From Nocardia puris (GTDB lineage Bacteria; Actinomycetota; Actinomycetes; Mycobacteriales; Mycobacteriaceae), in assembly GCF_003315035.1 (NCBI RefSeq), contig NZ_QNRE01000001.1, forward strand, positions 655,224 through 719,223: a stretch of DNA of 64,000 bases, given 5' to 3'. Position 1 is the stretch's first letter, and every line of letters begins with the position of its first letter. This document shows, one piece after another, positions 45,074 to 54,958 of this stretch. Both the position numbers and the translations under genes were made by a program. Under the pieces are notes generated by a model. The model saw only the letters and a program-made list of their open reading frames with translations, had not been told where the DNA came from and did not search any database.

Positions 45074-46315
45074 CTACTCGGCCGAGAATCCCGCCGTCGG
45101 CCCGATGACGATGATCGCGGGCGGACGGATGCCCTCGTCGCGGACCCGCGCGGCGACGGTGCCGAGATCCGCGCGCAGCACGCGCTGGGTGCGCAGCGTT
45201 CCCTCCTGGATCACGGTAGCCGGGGTGTCGGCGGGCCTGCCGCCGTCGAGCAGCGCGGTGGCGAACTGCTCGGTCCGCTCCACTGCCATCATCAGCACCA
45301 GCGTGCCGCGCAGCCGCGCCAGCGCGGGCCAGTCGACCAGCGAGTCCGGATGATCCGGCGCGACGTGCCCGCTCACCACCACGAACTCGTGCGTCACACC
45401 GCGGTGGGTCACCGGGATGCCCGCGGCGGCGGGCACCGAGATGGGACTGGTGACGCCCGGCACCACCGTCACGGGCACGCCCGCCTCGACGCACGCCTCG
45501 AGTTCCTCGTACCCGCGGCCGAACACATACGGGTCGCCGCCCTTGAGCCGCACCACGAACTTGCCCGCCTTCGCGCCGTCCACGAGCGCGGTGTTGATCG
45601 CCTCCTGCGCCATCGCGCGGCCGTAAGGGATCTTCGCGGCGTCGATCACCTCGACGTCGGGCCCGAGTTCGGCCAGCAGTTCCGGCGGGGCGAGCCGGTC
45701 GGCGACCACGAGGTCGGCGCGCGCCAGCAACCTGCGGCCGCGCACGGTGATCAGGTCGGGATCGCCGGGGCCGCCGCCCACCAGCGCGACGCCGGGCGTC
45801 ACGGGGATCGAATCATCGGTCACCACACCCGATTGCAGCGCCTCGAGCAGCGCGTTGCGCACGGCCGCGGAACGCCGGTGCTGCCCGCTGGCGAGCACGC
45901 CGAGGGTGAGCCCGTCGTAGCGGGCGGTGGCGGGGGTGACGGCGCTGCCGAGGCGGGCGACGTCGGCGCGGACGCAGAACACCCGCCGCCGGTCGGCCTC
46001 GGCGACGACGGCGGCGTTGGTCTCGGGTTCATCGGTGCACGCGATGGCGTACCAGGCGTCGGCCAGGTCGCCGTCGACATAGGCGCGCAGGGTGAGGGTG
46101 AGCTGACCGGAGGTCGCCATCCCCTCGACGGCGGGGGTCACCTCGCGGCTGATGACGTGCACGTCGGCGCCGGAGGCGATGAGCAGGCCGAGCCTGCGCT
46201 GGGCGACGGTGCCACCGCCGATCACGACGACGCGGCGACCGTTCAGGTCCAGCCCGACCAGGTAGTTCGGGTCGCCGGTCGGCTGCTGCTCGGGGGTGTC
46301 TGACGTGTTCGGCAC
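45074..46315 (-). CDS. cysG: Bifunctional precorrin-2 dehydrogenase / uroporphyrinogen-III C-methyltransferase
   Basis: The 413-residue protein fuses an N-terminal NAD-binding precorrin-2 dehydrogenase (LVGLDLNGRRVVVIGGGTVAQRRLGLLIASGADVHVIS) to a C-terminal SAM-dependent methyltransferase (VALVGGGPGDPDLITVRGRRLLARADLVVADRL, KLGGDP-type VVRLKGGDPYVFGRGYEE, VPGVTSPISVPAAAGIPVTHRG). It makes precorrin-2 and sirohydrochlorin for sirohaem and cobalamin. GTG at 46315 with TAGGCT eight bases upstream. It corresponds to M. tuberculosis Rv2847c and stands about 4 kb from the other cobalamin genes, which here are split off by inserted genes. Confidence 0.95.
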   Translation of the reverse strand: MPNTSDTPEQQPTGDPNYLVGLDLNGRRVVVIGGGTVAQRRLGLLIASGADVHVISREVTPAVEGMATSGQLTLTLRAYVDGDLADAWYAIACTDEPETNAAVVAEADRRRVFCVRADVARLGSAVTPATARYDGLTLGVLASGQHRRSAAVRNALLEALQSGVVTDDSIPVTPGVALVGGGPGDPDLITVRGRRLLARADLVVADRLAPPELLAELGPDVEVIDAAKIPYGRAMAQEAINTALVDGAKAGKFVVRLKGGDPYVFGRGYEELEACVEAGVPVTVVPGVTSPISVPAAAGIPVTHRGVTHEFVVVSGHVAPDHPDSLVDWPALARLRGTLVLMMAVERTEQFATALLDGGRPADTPATVIQEGTLRTQRVLRADLGTVAARVRDEGIRPPAIIVIGPTAGFSAE

Positions 46316-46323
46316 AATCTTCG

Positions 46324-46329
46324 AGCCTA
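46324..46329 (-). promoter_or_regulatory. -10 hexamer of cysG (leaderless)
   Basis: TAGGCT on the minus strand ends eight bases before the GTG at 46315. Confidence 0.4.
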
Positions 46330-46380
46330 CGGCGTGACCGGCCGGAACGAGCAATCAGCGCCCGGCCGACGCGCCGTGCC

Positions 46381-47715
46381 TCAGTTCTCGGGCGCGTTCT
46401 GCACCCAGTGGAACCGGTCGCCGCGCAGCGGCAGCGAGTCCAGATCGAACTCCTCGAGCGTGAGCGCGACCGGCCTGCCCTCGATCTCCCCGCGCAGCAC
46501 GAGCCGGTCGGGGTCGGGACGGTCGTAGGTGAACACGGCGACCCGGGTGACTCCGTCCGCGGCGGAGTTCACGGTGATGGTGCGGGCTTCGGCGTCGATG
46601 TCGGTCACGGTGGGCACCATGGTGTCGTCCATGCGCTGGTAGCTGGTGAGCTGGGTGTCGATGATCAGTCGCTGCCACCGGTATTCGTCGGTGGTGAGCG
46701 GCGGCACCGGCGTACCCTCGACCGCGAACTCGGTGACGTCCCAGATGCCGTAGAGCTCGGGTTTCGGTGCGCCGTAGCCGTATTCGCGCCAGTTGACCCA
46801 CGCCCCGTATCCGGCGCCGGCGCACACCCACAGCCCGAGCGCCACCTGAACCACGGCCGCGATCCGGTTGGCCCGCGCCGAGCCGAACAGCTTCGGCTGC
46901 ACGGCGGGTTCCGTAACCCGTTGCAGCACAAGGAAATTCAGCAGACGCTTCGCTTGCGGCGCGAGCACGATCAGGCTCAGCAGCACCAGGTGGAAGGACA
47001 GGATCTTGACCGGCACGTCGTAGGTCATGTTCAGCACGAACACCTGCGCCATGCTCACCAGGCTCAGCAGCGCGCCCGCGGTGGCGGTGCGCGGCAGGAA
47101 CAGCAGCAGACCGCCCAGGACCTCGGCCGTGCCGAGCAGCACCTGGTAGGCCGGGGACACGCCCACCTGGTTCCACAGCACGCCCATCAGGCTGAGGTTG
47201 CCGTAGGGCTCGAGCAGGGTGGTCAGCTCGGGGTAGGGCATCTGGTTCGGCACCGCTTTGACCGAGCCGTAGAGCAGCATCTGCCCGCCCAGGCACAGCC
47301 GCATCCCGGTCACGAACCACGCGGCCAGCGTCGGGTAGGCGGGACGCCGCCGGTCGGCGATCGACCAGACCGCCGTGACGAGCACGGCCACGGCGAGCAC
47401 CGTCGCGACGAGCACCCAGAACACGGTCTGGTCGCCGCTGCCCGACATGTGCAGGACGGCCTCGACACCGAAGATGTGCTCGCCGACCCACTCGGTCAGC
47501 GGCGCGGTAGCCCGCATCTGCCACACAATCGCGTCGTCCGGCAACCAGCGAGCCGCGTAGCCCGTGAAGACGAACAGGATCTGCGCGAAGACGAGGCAGA
47601 ACAACGTGAAATAGCTGAAGCAGAAACGGAATACGATCCGCGCGAGGGGATGCCACGGCCGCACCTCGACGGGGTCCACGTCATCGATCCGCTCCAGTAC
47701 CTGCGTCGCGCTCAT
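46381..47715 (-). CDS. DoxX-like multi-pass membrane protein
   Basis: The 444-residue protein has eight or so membrane helices (FRFCFSYFTLFCLVFAQILFVFTGY, VFWVLVATVLAVAVLVTAVW, MRLCLGGQMLLYGSVKAVPNQMP, AYQVLLGTAEVLGGLLLFLPRTATAGALLSLVSMAQVFVLNMTYDVPVKILSFHLVLLSLIVLAP) with the DoxX-type Gly/Lys pattern, and a soluble C-terminal beta-rich domain of about 130 residues (YGIWDVTEFAVEGTPVPPLTTDEYRWQRLIID). Function unknown. Start is the ATG at 47715; AAGGAG lies 11 bases upstream and GTG codons in between are alternatives. Confidence 0.82.
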   Translation of the reverse strand: MSATQVLERIDDVDPVEVRPWHPLARIVFRFCFSYFTLFCLVFAQILFVFTGYAARWLPDDAIVWQMRATAPLTEWVGEHIFGVEAVLHMSGSGDQTVFWVLVATVLAVAVLVTAVWSIADRRRPAYPTLAAWFVTGMRLCLGGQMLLYGSVKAVPNQMPYPELTTLLEPYGNLSLMGVLWNQVGVSPAYQVLLGTAEVLGGLLLFLPRTATAGALLSLVSMAQVFVLNMTYDVPVKILSFHLVLLSLIVLAPQAKRLLNFLVLQRVTEPAVQPKLFGSARANRIAAVVQVALGLWVCAGAGYGAWVNWREYGYGAPKPELYGIWDVTEFAVEGTPVPPLTTDEYRWQRLIIDTQLTSYQRMDDTMVPTVTDIDAEARTITVNSAADGVTRVAVFTYDRPDPDRLVLRGEIEGRPVALTLEEFDLDSLPLRGDRFHWVQNAPEN

Positions 47716-47935
47716 GGCCACCGCCACTCCTTCGTAGTCCACCCCGGGGCCCTTCGAACCTATGCGGAGGCGGCGCCTCCCCGCGTCCGGCGAGTTCCCG
47801 ATTTCCGGGTCGGCCGGACGGTGTAGCGGGCGTCGCTCGAAAGGATGACCCACCCCCGAGTCAATCCCTGATGCCACCCAGTGGGCGGATCATCCGATCG
47901 CCCCCGACCCGCACCTAGAACGCGTTACAGTCGCG

Positions 47936-47941
47936 TAGTCC
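47936..47941 (+). promoter_or_regulatory. -10 hexamer of the phosphotransferase gene
   Basis: TACAGT lies about 55 bases before the ATG at 47996; the leader carries GAGGAGG. No good -35 is visible. Confidence 0.4.
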
Positions 47942-47995
47942 GGGAGGCAGCGCCGGACCGGGCGGTGTGACGCCCGAGGGACGAGGAGGACGACC

Positions 47996-49126
47996 ATGGC
48001 CGACGAGCCGGACCCCACCGCGCAGCGCAGGCTCACCGTCAGCGACCGCGATCTCGACGAGGTGGGGGCCGATCTCTCGCGCTGGCTCGGTGCCCGGGTG
48101 GGCGCCGACGCCCCGCCGCGCATCAGCGCGCTGGCGAAGCCGCAGGGGTCGGGGATGTCGAGCACGTCGGTGTTCTTCGACGCCGAATGGCAGGCGGGCG
48201 GAGTCGCCGAGTCCGGTTCGTTCGTGGCCCGGCTCGCGCCGGAACCCGGGGCGTTCCCGGTCTTCGAAACCTACGATCTGGCGCGCCAATACCACGTGAT
48301 GGAGGGCGTCGCCGCGGCCACGGATGTGCCGGTGCCGCAGCTGTGCTGGCTCGAGGAGGACGAAAGCCACCTGGGCACCACATTTTTCGTCATGCGCCGG
48401 GTGGACGGCCGGGTGCCCGCCGACAACCCGCCCTATGTCTTCTACGGCTGGCTCTTCGACGCCGAGCCGGCCGAGCGCGCCCGGCTGACCGAGCGGACCC
48501 TCGACATCATCGCCCGCATCCACGCGATTCCCGATGCGGCGCTGCGCTTTCCGATGCTGGACGGCCCCGGAGACGCGTTGCGCAGGCACGTCGACTGGCA
48601 TCGCGCCTGGTACCGGTGGGCGCTGGCCGATGACGGATTCCCGATCCCGCTCATCGAGCGGGCATTCGACTGGTTGGACGCGCACTGGCCCGCCGATCCC
48701 GGACCGGAGGTGCTCTCCTGGGGTGACGCCCGTCCGGGCAACGTGATCTACGACGGCTTCGAACCGGTGGCCGTATTGGACTGGGAGATGGCCGGTCTGG
48801 GCCCGCGCGAACTGGACGTGGCGTGGATCATCTTCATCCACCGGTTCTTCCAGGATCTCGCCGAGCGATTCGACCAGCCGGGTCTGCCCGACTTCCTGCG
48901 CCGCTCCGAAGTGGTCACGAAATACGAAGAGCTGAGCGGGCATACAGTGCGCGACCTCGACTGGCACCTGGTGTACGCGGCGCTGCGGCACGCCATCGTG
49001 ATGGCCAGGATCAAGCGGCGGATGATCCACTTCGGCGAGGACACCGACACCGCCGACCGCGACGACTACGTGATGCACCGCGCGAGCCTGGAAGCACTGC
49101 TCGACGGAACCTACGAATGGACGTGA
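47996..49126 (+). CDS. Phosphotransferase family protein (APH/choline kinase fold)
   Basis: The 376-residue protein has the aminoglycoside-phosphotransferase-like catalytic segment LSWGDARPGNVIYDGF (Brenner motif with Asp and Asn) and VAVLDWEMAGLGPRELDVAW with the metal-binding Asp. It is of the group found beside acyl-CoA dehydrogenases and unknown proteins in actinobacteria (ACAD10/11-like kinase domain), so a lipid or hydroxyacyl-CoA substrate is more likely than a drug. ATG at 47996 with GAGGAGGACGACC just before it. The next gene follows after eight bases. Confidence 0.88.
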   Translation: MADEPDPTAQRRLTVSDRDLDEVGADLSRWLGARVGADAPPRISALAKPQGSGMSSTSVFFDAEWQAGGVAESGSFVARLAPEPGAFPVFETYDLARQYHVMEGVAAATDVPVPQLCWLEEDESHLGTTFFVMRRVDGRVPADNPPYVFYGWLFDAEPAERARLTERTLDIIARIHAIPDAALRFPMLDGPGDALRRHVDWHRAWYRWALADDGFPIPLIERAFDWLDAHWPADPGPEVLSWGDARPGNVIYDGFEPVAVLDWEMAGLGPRELDVAWIIFIHRFFQDLAERFDQPGLPDFLRRSEVVTKYEELSGHTVRDLDWHLVYAALRHAIVMARIKRRMIHFGEDTDTADRDDYVMHRASLEALLDGTYEWT

Positions 49127-49134
49127 GGACTACC

Positions 49135-50238
49135 ATGGCCGGACCGGCTCCGCTGGACGAATACCCGATCCACCAGACACCGCTCTCGATGGCCAGGGTC
49201 GGCACCAGCGATCGGAACTTCTACGACCGCAGCTACTTCAACGCCCACGACCGCGACGGCGGCACCCTGCTCGTCACCGGCCTCGGCGTGTACCCGAACC
49301 TCGGCGTGACCGACGCCTACCTGGCGGTGCGCCGCGGCGACGAGGTGCGCTCGGTGCGCTTCTCCGACGCCCTCGGGGAGCGGAGCCTGGACATGCGCGT
49401 CGGCGACTACCGCATCGAAGTGATCGAACCGCTCCAGAAACTGCGCTTGGTGTGCGAAAGCGCGGATCTGGCATGCGATCTCACGTGGACCGGGGCATTC
49501 CCGACCGTGCAGGAGCAACCGCATCTGATCCTGAACGGGAACCGTCCGATCATCGATGCATCCCGGTTCGCGCAGGTCGGCTCCTGGGAAGGCGCACTGC
49601 ACGTGGCCGATTCGGAGATCACGGTCGATCCCGCCGTGTGGACCGGAACTCGCGACCGCTCCTGGGGTATCCGCCCGGTCGGCGAATCGGAGCCGCCGGG
49701 GCGGGCTGCGGCCGAACCGTCGGGCGGGTTCTGGTGGTTGTACGTGCCGTTGCGGTTCGAGGAGTTCGCGATCGTCGTGATCGTGCAGGAGGAGCCGCAC
49801 GGGCGGCGCACCCTCAACGACGCCGTGCGAGTGTGGCCGGACGGACGCGTCGAACAACTCGGCTGGCCGCGCGTGCACATCGAATACCGTTCCGGGACAA
49901 GAATTCCCGTCGGCGCCCGGCTCGACCTCACCACACCGGATGGAAAGCCCCTGGAAGTGGAGATCACGGCAGGTATCGGCATGCCACTGCACGTCGGCTG
50001 CGGGTACGGGGGCGACCCCGACTGGCTGCACGGGCAGTGGAAGGGCCGGGGTTGGTCGGAATCCCGGCTGTACGACCTGACCGATCCTGCCGTGGCCGGG
50101 CGCATCCCGTACGGGGTGATCGACCACGTGGCTCATGCCCGGTGCGGGTCGGCGGAAGGGTGGGGGTTGTTCGAGCACGCGAGCATTGGGCGTCATGATC
50201 CGAGCGGGTTCGCGGACTGGGGGTCGGTGGCGCCGTAG
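49135..50238 (+). CDS. Conserved protein of unknown function paired with the phosphotransferase
   Basis: The 367-residue protein is soluble with no signal peptide. It has a beta-rich pattern (GGTLLVTGLGVYPNLGVTDAYLAVRRGDEVRSVRFSDALG, GDYRIEVIEPLQKLRLVCESADLACDLTWTGAFPTVQE) reminiscent of tocopherol-cyclase/lipocalin-like proteins of mycolata, but I cannot name a family with certainty. ATG at 49135 has GAGG six bases upstream, eight bases after the phosphotransferase stop, so the two form an operon. The C-terminus HVAHARCGSAEGWGLFEHASIGRHDPSGF is the most conserved-looking part. Confidence 0.8.
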   Translation: MAGPAPLDEYPIHQTPLSMARVGTSDRNFYDRSYFNAHDRDGGTLLVTGLGVYPNLGVTDAYLAVRRGDEVRSVRFSDALGERSLDMRVGDYRIEVIEPLQKLRLVCESADLACDLTWTGAFPTVQEQPHLILNGNRPIIDASRFAQVGSWEGALHVADSEITVDPAVWTGTRDRSWGIRPVGESEPPGRAAAEPSGGFWWLYVPLRFEEFAIVVIVQEEPHGRRTLNDAVRVWPDGRVEQLGWPRVHIEYRSGTRIPVGARLDLTTPDGKPLEVEITAGIGMPLHVGCGYGGDPDWLHGQWKGRGWSESRLYDLTDPAVAGRIPYGVIDHVAHARCGSAEGWGLFEHASIGRHDPSGFADWGSVAP

Positions 50239-50288
50239 GGCGATTGTCGGTGGGTTCGCCGCGCTTACCGGACTTCGCCGCGGGGTGG

Positions 50289-50747
50289 TCATCCCGGCGG
50301 CACTGGGCGAGCAGGCTGCCGCAGGGTGGGCGGCGGACGCGTCGGGCGTGCGCGATGGGACGCCGACGGGCGGACGGTTGCCGATGCCACCGTCACGCCG
50401 TTCACGATCCGCTTGGCGCACAACAGCTCCCGAGCGCCGGAGGCGAGCAGCGCGGCCGCCTCGGCGACGCTGGCGGTGCCGGTCGCCACCTTCGTCCGGC
50501 TGTCGGGGTTCGGCACCGGGACCGCGTCGAGTTCGGTGGCGGAGTAGGTGCGCAGCGGGACGCCCAGCCGTCGTGCGGCCGCCACCAGTCCGGGATCGTT
50601 CGCCCGGCGGTCCACCGTTGCCAAGCACCGGATGGTCGCGCCGCGCGAAACCTCCGCCACGGCAGCGAGTATGTCGGTGGTGGAGGTGCCCGGGCGCAAC
50701 CCCACTCCGACTGCCAGGCCGGATGATGGGTCGTGAGCGGGTGTCAT
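50289..50747 (-). CDS. Cobalamin biosynthesis protein, CobE / CbiG C-terminal type
   Basis: The 152-residue protein begins MTPAHDPSSGLAVGVGLRPGTSTTDILAAVAEV and continues IRCLATVDRRANDPGLVAAARRLGVPLRTYSATELDAVPVPNPD and ASVAEAAALLASGARELLCAKRIVNGVTVASA, the CbiG_C/CobE signature. CobE is needed in corrin ring synthesis, with an unclear chemistry. The C-terminal 25 residues are Pro/Arg-rich. Start is the ATG at 50747, 46 bases after the cobB stop. It is the last gene of the cobalamin run. Confidence 0.85.
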   Translation of the reverse strand: MTPAHDPSSGLAVGVGLRPGTSTTDILAAVAEVSRGATIRCLATVDRRANDPGLVAAARRLGVPLRTYSATELDAVPVPNPDSRTKVATGTASVAEAAALLASGARELLCAKRIVNGVTVASATVRPSASHRARPTRPPPTLRQPARPVPPG

Positions 50748-50793
50748 GTCGCGTACCGCTGGTGTATGTAACCGCACTGCCCGACCGACCGGC

Positions 50794-52278
50794 TCACGAC
50801 CGAACACTTGCCCGCGCGAACACCTCGGCCGCTGCGACGAAACGCACTATGGCCGCAGGGTTTCCAGCCGGGTGGGTGTGGAGGTAGCTGGCGTGGACGT
50901 TGCCCCGCAACGCGCCCTCCCGCACCCGCTCACCACTGCCGCCGTGCCACCCCCACGCGGGGTGGTCGTCGCCGTTCGCCACCAGTTCGGTGCGGTGGAA
51001 TTCGTGCCCGCGCACGCGTTCCCCCGCCCGCCACAGCGCGGAGTCCGCCAGCGCGACGGCGTCGCGGTAGCCCAGGGTGAGACGGGGGCCGAATACCGCG
51101 TCCGCGTCGACCACACCTGCCATCGCGTGACCGTCGAGCGTGCGTGTCAGGTACAGCAGACCGGCGCATTCCGCGTGCACCGGCATGCCGTGCAGACTCC
51201 GCTCCCGCACCGCGGCCAGCAGTCGGGTGTTCGCGGCCAGATCGGCGGCATGCTCCTCGGGGAAACCGCCGGGCAGTACCAAACCCGCTGCGTCGTCGGG
51301 CAATTCGTCGCGCAGCGGATCGAAGACGACCACCTGCGCGCCCGCCCCGATCAGCAGTTCCCGATGCTCGGCGTAGCCGAAGGTGAAGGCGGGCCCACCC
51401 GCCATGGCGATTATCGGGGCAGAGCCGGGAGCGCGGTCGGGGGTCGGTGTACGGTCGCCGTCGGCCGATCGTTCGAACACATCCCGGACGAGATCGGTTG
51501 TACCGGTGGCTGATTCACCGGATCGCAGCTCTCCCACCACTCGCGCCGGGTCCCACGGTTCACCGACCGCGTTCCCCCGAGCCGCAGCCACGATCGCATC
51601 CAGATCCACATGCGCCGCAACGAGATCCGTCATCGCCTCGACCGCCACCACGGCGGCGGTGCCGTGTTCGACGGCCGGCACCAGCCCCAGATGCCGGGAC
51701 GGCACCTCCAGCTCCGCCATGCGCGGCAGCACCCCGAACACCGGCAGGCCCACGCGCGCGCAGGCCGCGCGCAGCACTTGCTCGTGACGCGGGCTGCCGA
51801 CCCGATTGAGGATCACCCCGGCCAGGCGGACACCGCTGTCATAGGTGGCGAAACCGTGCAGCAGCGCGGCGAGACTCTGGCTGTGACCGCGGGCGTCGAC
51901 CACCAGAACGACCGGCGCACCGAGCAATCCGGCCACCTGCGCGGTGGAACCCTCCGCGACGGGACCCGCGTGGTTCTCGTCGATGCGCCCGTCGAACAGA
52001 CCCATCACGCCCTCGACCACCGCCAGATCACACCCCGCGGCACCGTGCAGATACAGCGGCACAACGCGTTCCGCGCCGACCAGCACCGGGTCCAGGTTGC
52101 GGCCCGGCCGCCCGGCGGCGAGCCCGTGATAGCCGGGGTCGATGTAATCGGGCCCCACCTTGAACGGCGCGACGCGATGCCCGGCTCGGCGCAGCGCACC
52201 GATCAAACCTGTTGCCAGAGTAGTCTTCCCGCTGCCCGACGCAGGTGCGGCGATGACCACCGCGGGTGCGGCGCCCAT
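50794..52278 (-). CDS. cobB: Cobyrinate a,c-diamide synthase
   Basis: Amidates the a and c carboxylates of (hydrogeno)byrinate using ATP and glutamine. The 494-residue protein has an N-terminal DTB-synthetase-like ATPase (VVIAAPASGSGKTTLATGLIGALRRAG, FKVGPDYIDPGYH) and a C-terminal type I glutamine amidotransferase with the catalytic Cys in VHAECAGLLYL and His in NVHASYLHTHPAGN. Start ATG 52278, 19 bases after cobO. Same order as Rv2848c-Rv2849c in M. tuberculosis. Confidence 0.96.
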   Translation of the reverse strand: MGAAPAVVIAAPASGSGKTTLATGLIGALRRAGHRVAPFKVGPDYIDPGYHGLAAGRPGRNLDPVLVGAERVVPLYLHGAAGCDLAVVEGVMGLFDGRIDENHAGPVAEGSTAQVAGLLGAPVVLVVDARGHSQSLAALLHGFATYDSGVRLAGVILNRVGSPRHEQVLRAACARVGLPVFGVLPRMAELEVPSRHLGLVPAVEHGTAAVVAVEAMTDLVAAHVDLDAIVAAARGNAVGEPWDPARVVGELRSGESATGTTDLVRDVFERSADGDRTPTPDRAPGSAPIIAMAGGPAFTFGYAEHRELLIGAGAQVVVFDPLRDELPDDAAGLVLPGGFPEEHAADLAANTRLLAAVRERSLHGMPVHAECAGLLYLTRTLDGHAMAGVVDADAVFGPRLTLGYRDAVALADSALWRAGERVRGHEFHRTELVANGDDHPAWGWHGGSGERVREGALRGNVHASYLHTHPAGNPAAIVRFVAAAEVFARASVRS

Positions 52279-52297
52279 CAGATCCCCGTCGCGCGGT

Positions 52298-52912
52298 TCA
52301 CCATTCGATGCCCCGCTGACCCTTGCGGCCGGTGTCCATCGGATGCTTGACCTTCGTCATCTCGGTGACGAGGTCAGCGGCCTCGACCAACGCCTGCGGC
52401 GCGTCCCGCCCGGTGATCACGACGTGCTGGTTGCCGGGCCGGTGGGTGAGAGTCTCGACCACTTCGTCCACGTCCACCCACCCCCATTTCAGCGGGTAGG
52501 TGAACTCGTCCAGCACGTAGAAGCGGTGCTGTTCGGCCGCGAGCCGGCGCGCGATCTCCCGCCACCCCGCCAGCGCGGCGGCCGCGTGATCCTCTTCCGT
52601 GCCGTGTTTGCGCGCCCACGACCAGCCTTCGCCCATCTTGTGCCACTCGACGGCACCACCCGTCCCGGTCTCGTCGTGCAGCCGCCCGAGCGTGCGAAAA
52701 GCCGCCTCCTCCCCCACCTTCCACTTGGCGCTCTTCACGAACTGGAAGACCGCCACGTCGAAGCCCTGGTTCCAGGCGCGCAGCGCCATCCCGAACGCCG
52801 CCGTGGACTTCCCCTTCCCCGGACCCGTGTGCACCGCGAGCACCGGCAGATTCCGCCGCTGTCGCGTCGTCAACCCGTCGTCCGGGACGGTCTCCGGTAC
52901 ACCTTTAGGCAT
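52298..52912 (-). CDS. cobO: Cob(I)yrinic acid a,c-diamide adenosyltransferase
   Basis: Attaches the adenosyl group to the corrin cobalt (CobO/BtuR). The 204-residue protein shows the P-loop HTGPGKGKSTAAFGMALRAWNQGFDVAVFQF, WSWARK, and VLDEFTYPLKWGWVDVDEVVETLTHRPGNQHVVITGRDAP, all family hallmarks. ATG at 52912 has GAGGAG close upstream. It lies 66 bases after the chelatase stop and directly before cobB. Confidence 0.97.
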   Translation of the reverse strand: MPKGVPETVPDDGLTTRQRRNLPVLAVHTGPGKGKSTAAFGMALRAWNQGFDVAVFQFVKSAKWKVGEEAAFRTLGRLHDETGTGGAVEWHKMGEGWSWARKHGTEEDHAAAALAGWREIARRLAAEQHRFYVLDEFTYPLKWGWVDVDEVVETLTHRPGNQHVVITGRDAPQALVEAADLVTEMTKVKHPMDTGRKGQRGIEW

Positions 52913-52978
52913 CGCCTCTCCTCACGTCGTTCACCGCGGAGCCACCATGCGGAAGCGCGGATCGACGTCGCGCGGTGT

Positions 52979-54946
52979 TCACGCCGCCCGCGCGGAATCG
53001 GTTCCGGCACGGACGATCTCGGCGACCGCGGAGCCGGTGAGCTCGGTCAGTCGCACGCACCCGCCCTGGAGCGCCCGCGCGAACTCGGCGGCGAGCCCGA
53101 GACGCACCATGCCGTGCTCGCAGTCCACCACCATCGAGGTCACGCCCTCGCCCGCCACCAGTCCGGCGGCGGTGCGCGCGCGGAGCACCGGGTCGGTGCC
53201 GCCGGTGGCGCGACCGTCGGTGAGCAGCACCAGCATCGGGCGGCGGCGCGGGTCGCGCACCCGCTCCCGCAGCACCACCTCGCGGGCCTTCAGCAGACCG
53301 GCCGCCAGCGGCGTCTTCCCGCCGGTGCGCAGGCCGGAGAGACGGCGGACCGCGATATCGACCGACGATGTCGGCGGCAGCACGAGTTCGGCGTCCTGGC
53401 CGCGCACCGTGATCACGGCGACCTTGTCGCGGCGCTGGTACGCGTCGCGCAGCAGCGCGACCACCGCGCCGGTGACGGCGGAGAGCCGGTCCCGCGCGGC
53501 CATCGAACCCGAGGTGTCCACCACGAACACCACCAGATTCCCTTCGCGCCCTTCGCGATACGCGCCGCGCAGATCTTCGGCGGTGAGCGCCAGCGGTCCG
53601 GCGAACCGGCCTCGGCTCACCTGGTGCGGGGCGGCGGCGAACACCGTCCCCAGAAGGTGCAGCCCCGTGCCGGGCTCGGTGGTGGAGCGCACGACGCGCC
53701 CGCTCTTGGTCTGTGCGCGCGAGCGACGGCCCGGCGCGCCCTCGCCGACGCCGGGCACTTCCCACCGGGGCGGCTTGGCGGCACTGGAAGCCGGTGCGCC
53801 CGAACGGCCTTCGCCCGAACGGCCCGAACCGGGACCGTCCGGTGGCGTGTCGGGACCGTCCGGACCATCGCCCGGGTCCTCCGGGTCATCGTCCAAAGAC
53901 GGTGTGGCGCTGTCGTTCTCAGGACCCGGCTCGGGTTCTTCCGCGCGCGCCGCTTCCTCGGCCGCGTCGTTCATCGCCTGGTCGAGCTGCTCCTCGCTGA
54001 TGCCCGGTTCGTCGAACGGGTCGCGCCGCCTGCGGTGCGGCAGCGCGAGTTCGGCGGCGACGCGCACATCCTCCTCGGTGACGCTGTCGGCGCCCCGCCA
54101 CGCGGCGTGCGCGGTCGCGGTGCGGGCGACGACCAGGTCGGCGCGCATGCCGTCCACGTCGAACGACGCGCACAGAGCCGCGATGCGGCGCAGTTCCACG
54201 TCGTCGAGGCCGATCTGCGGCAGGCGGTCGCGGGCGGCGAGGATGCGGTCGGCGATCTCGCGGTCGGCGGCGGCGTAGCGCGCGGCGAAGGCGGCGGGAT
54301 CGGCTTCGTAGTCGAGGCGGCGGCGCACCACGGCCATCCGGACGTCCACGTCGCGGGAGGCAGCCACGTCGACCGTGAGGCCGAAGCGATCCAGCAGCTG
54401 CGGGCGCAGCTCCCCCTCTTCCGGGTTCATGGTGCCGACCAGCACGAAGCGGGCCGGGTGGGAATGCGACACCCCGTCGCGTTCGATGTGCACGCGGCCC
54501 ATCGCGGCGGCGTCGAGCAGCACGTCCACCAGATGGTCGTGCAGGAGGTTGACCTCGTCGACATAGAGCACGCCGTGATGGGCGGCGGCCAGCAGACCTG
54601 GCCGGAACGCCTGTTCCCCGTCCCGCAGCACGCGCTCCAGGTCCAGCGAGCCGACCACCCGGTCCTCGGTGGCGCCCACCGGCAGCTCCACGAGTTTCGC
54701 GGGCCGCGCACCCGTCTCGTCCACGACCGGCGGCAACAACTGCGCGAGCGCGCGCACGACGGTCGACTTCGCCGTCCCCTTCTCCCCCCGCACCAGCACA
54801 CCACCGATCCCGGGGTGCACGGCACACAGGATCAGCGCCAGCTGCAACCGCTCCTGCCCCACCACCGCGGAGAACGGAAAACCGGCCTCGACCTCGGCAC
54901 GGGACGAACGAAACGACGCTGCGGACTCGACATGGGACACGGACAC
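52979..54946 (-). CDS. Fused ChlI-ChlD-type metal chelatase subunit
   Basis: The 655-residue protein joins an AAA+ ATPase (Walker [12 protein letters not shown], Walker [11 protein letters not shown], arginine-finger region [17 protein letters not shown]) to a C-terminal von Willebrand A domain with the MIDAS motif [15 protein letters not shown], through an acidic Pro/Asp-rich linker. Such proteins drive metal insertion into tetrapyrroles together with a large CobN-type subunit, which is not in this window. It is the orthologue of Rv2850c and leads the cobalamin genes. GTG at 54946 has TAGGGT six bases upstream (leaderless). Confidence 0.94.
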   Translation of the reverse strand: MSVSHVESAASFRSSRAEVEAGFPFSAVVGQERLQLALILCAVHPGIGGVLVRGEKGTAKSTVVRALAQLLPPVVDETGARPAKLVELPVGATEDRVVGSLDLERVLRDGEQAFRPGLLAAAHHGVLYVDEVNLLHDHLVDVLLDAAAMGRVHIERDGVSHSHPARFVLVGTMNPEEGELRPQLLDRFGLTVDVAASRDVDVRMAVVRRRLDYEADPAAFAARYAAADREIADRILAARDRLPQIGLDDVELRRIAALCASFDVDGMRADLVVARTATAHAAWRGADSVTEEDVRVAAELALPHRRRRDPFDEPGISEEQLDQAMNDAAEEAARAEEPEPGPENDSATPSLDDDPEDPGDGPDGPDTPPDGPGSGRSGEGRSGAPASSAAKPPRWEVPGVGEGAPGRRSRAQTKSGRVVRSTTEPGTGLHLLGTVFAAAPHQVSRGRFAGPLALTAEDLRGAYREGREGNLVVFVVDTSGSMAARDRLSAVTGAVVALLRDAYQRRDKVAVITVRGQDAELVLPPTSSVDIAVRRLSGLRTGGKTPLAAGLLKAREVVLRERVRDPRRRPMLVLLTDGRATGGTDPVLRARTAAGLVAGEGVTSMVVDCEHGMVRLGLAAEFARALQGGCVRLTELTGSAVAEIVRAGTDSARAA

Positions 54947-54952
54947 ACCCCC

Positions 54953-54958
54953 ACCCTA
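54953..54958 (-). promoter_or_regulatory. -10 hexamer of the chelatase-cobalamin operon (leaderless)
   Basis: TAGGGT on the minus strand lies six bases before the GTG at 54946. If so, a leader riboswitch is excluded for this start. Confidence 0.4.
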
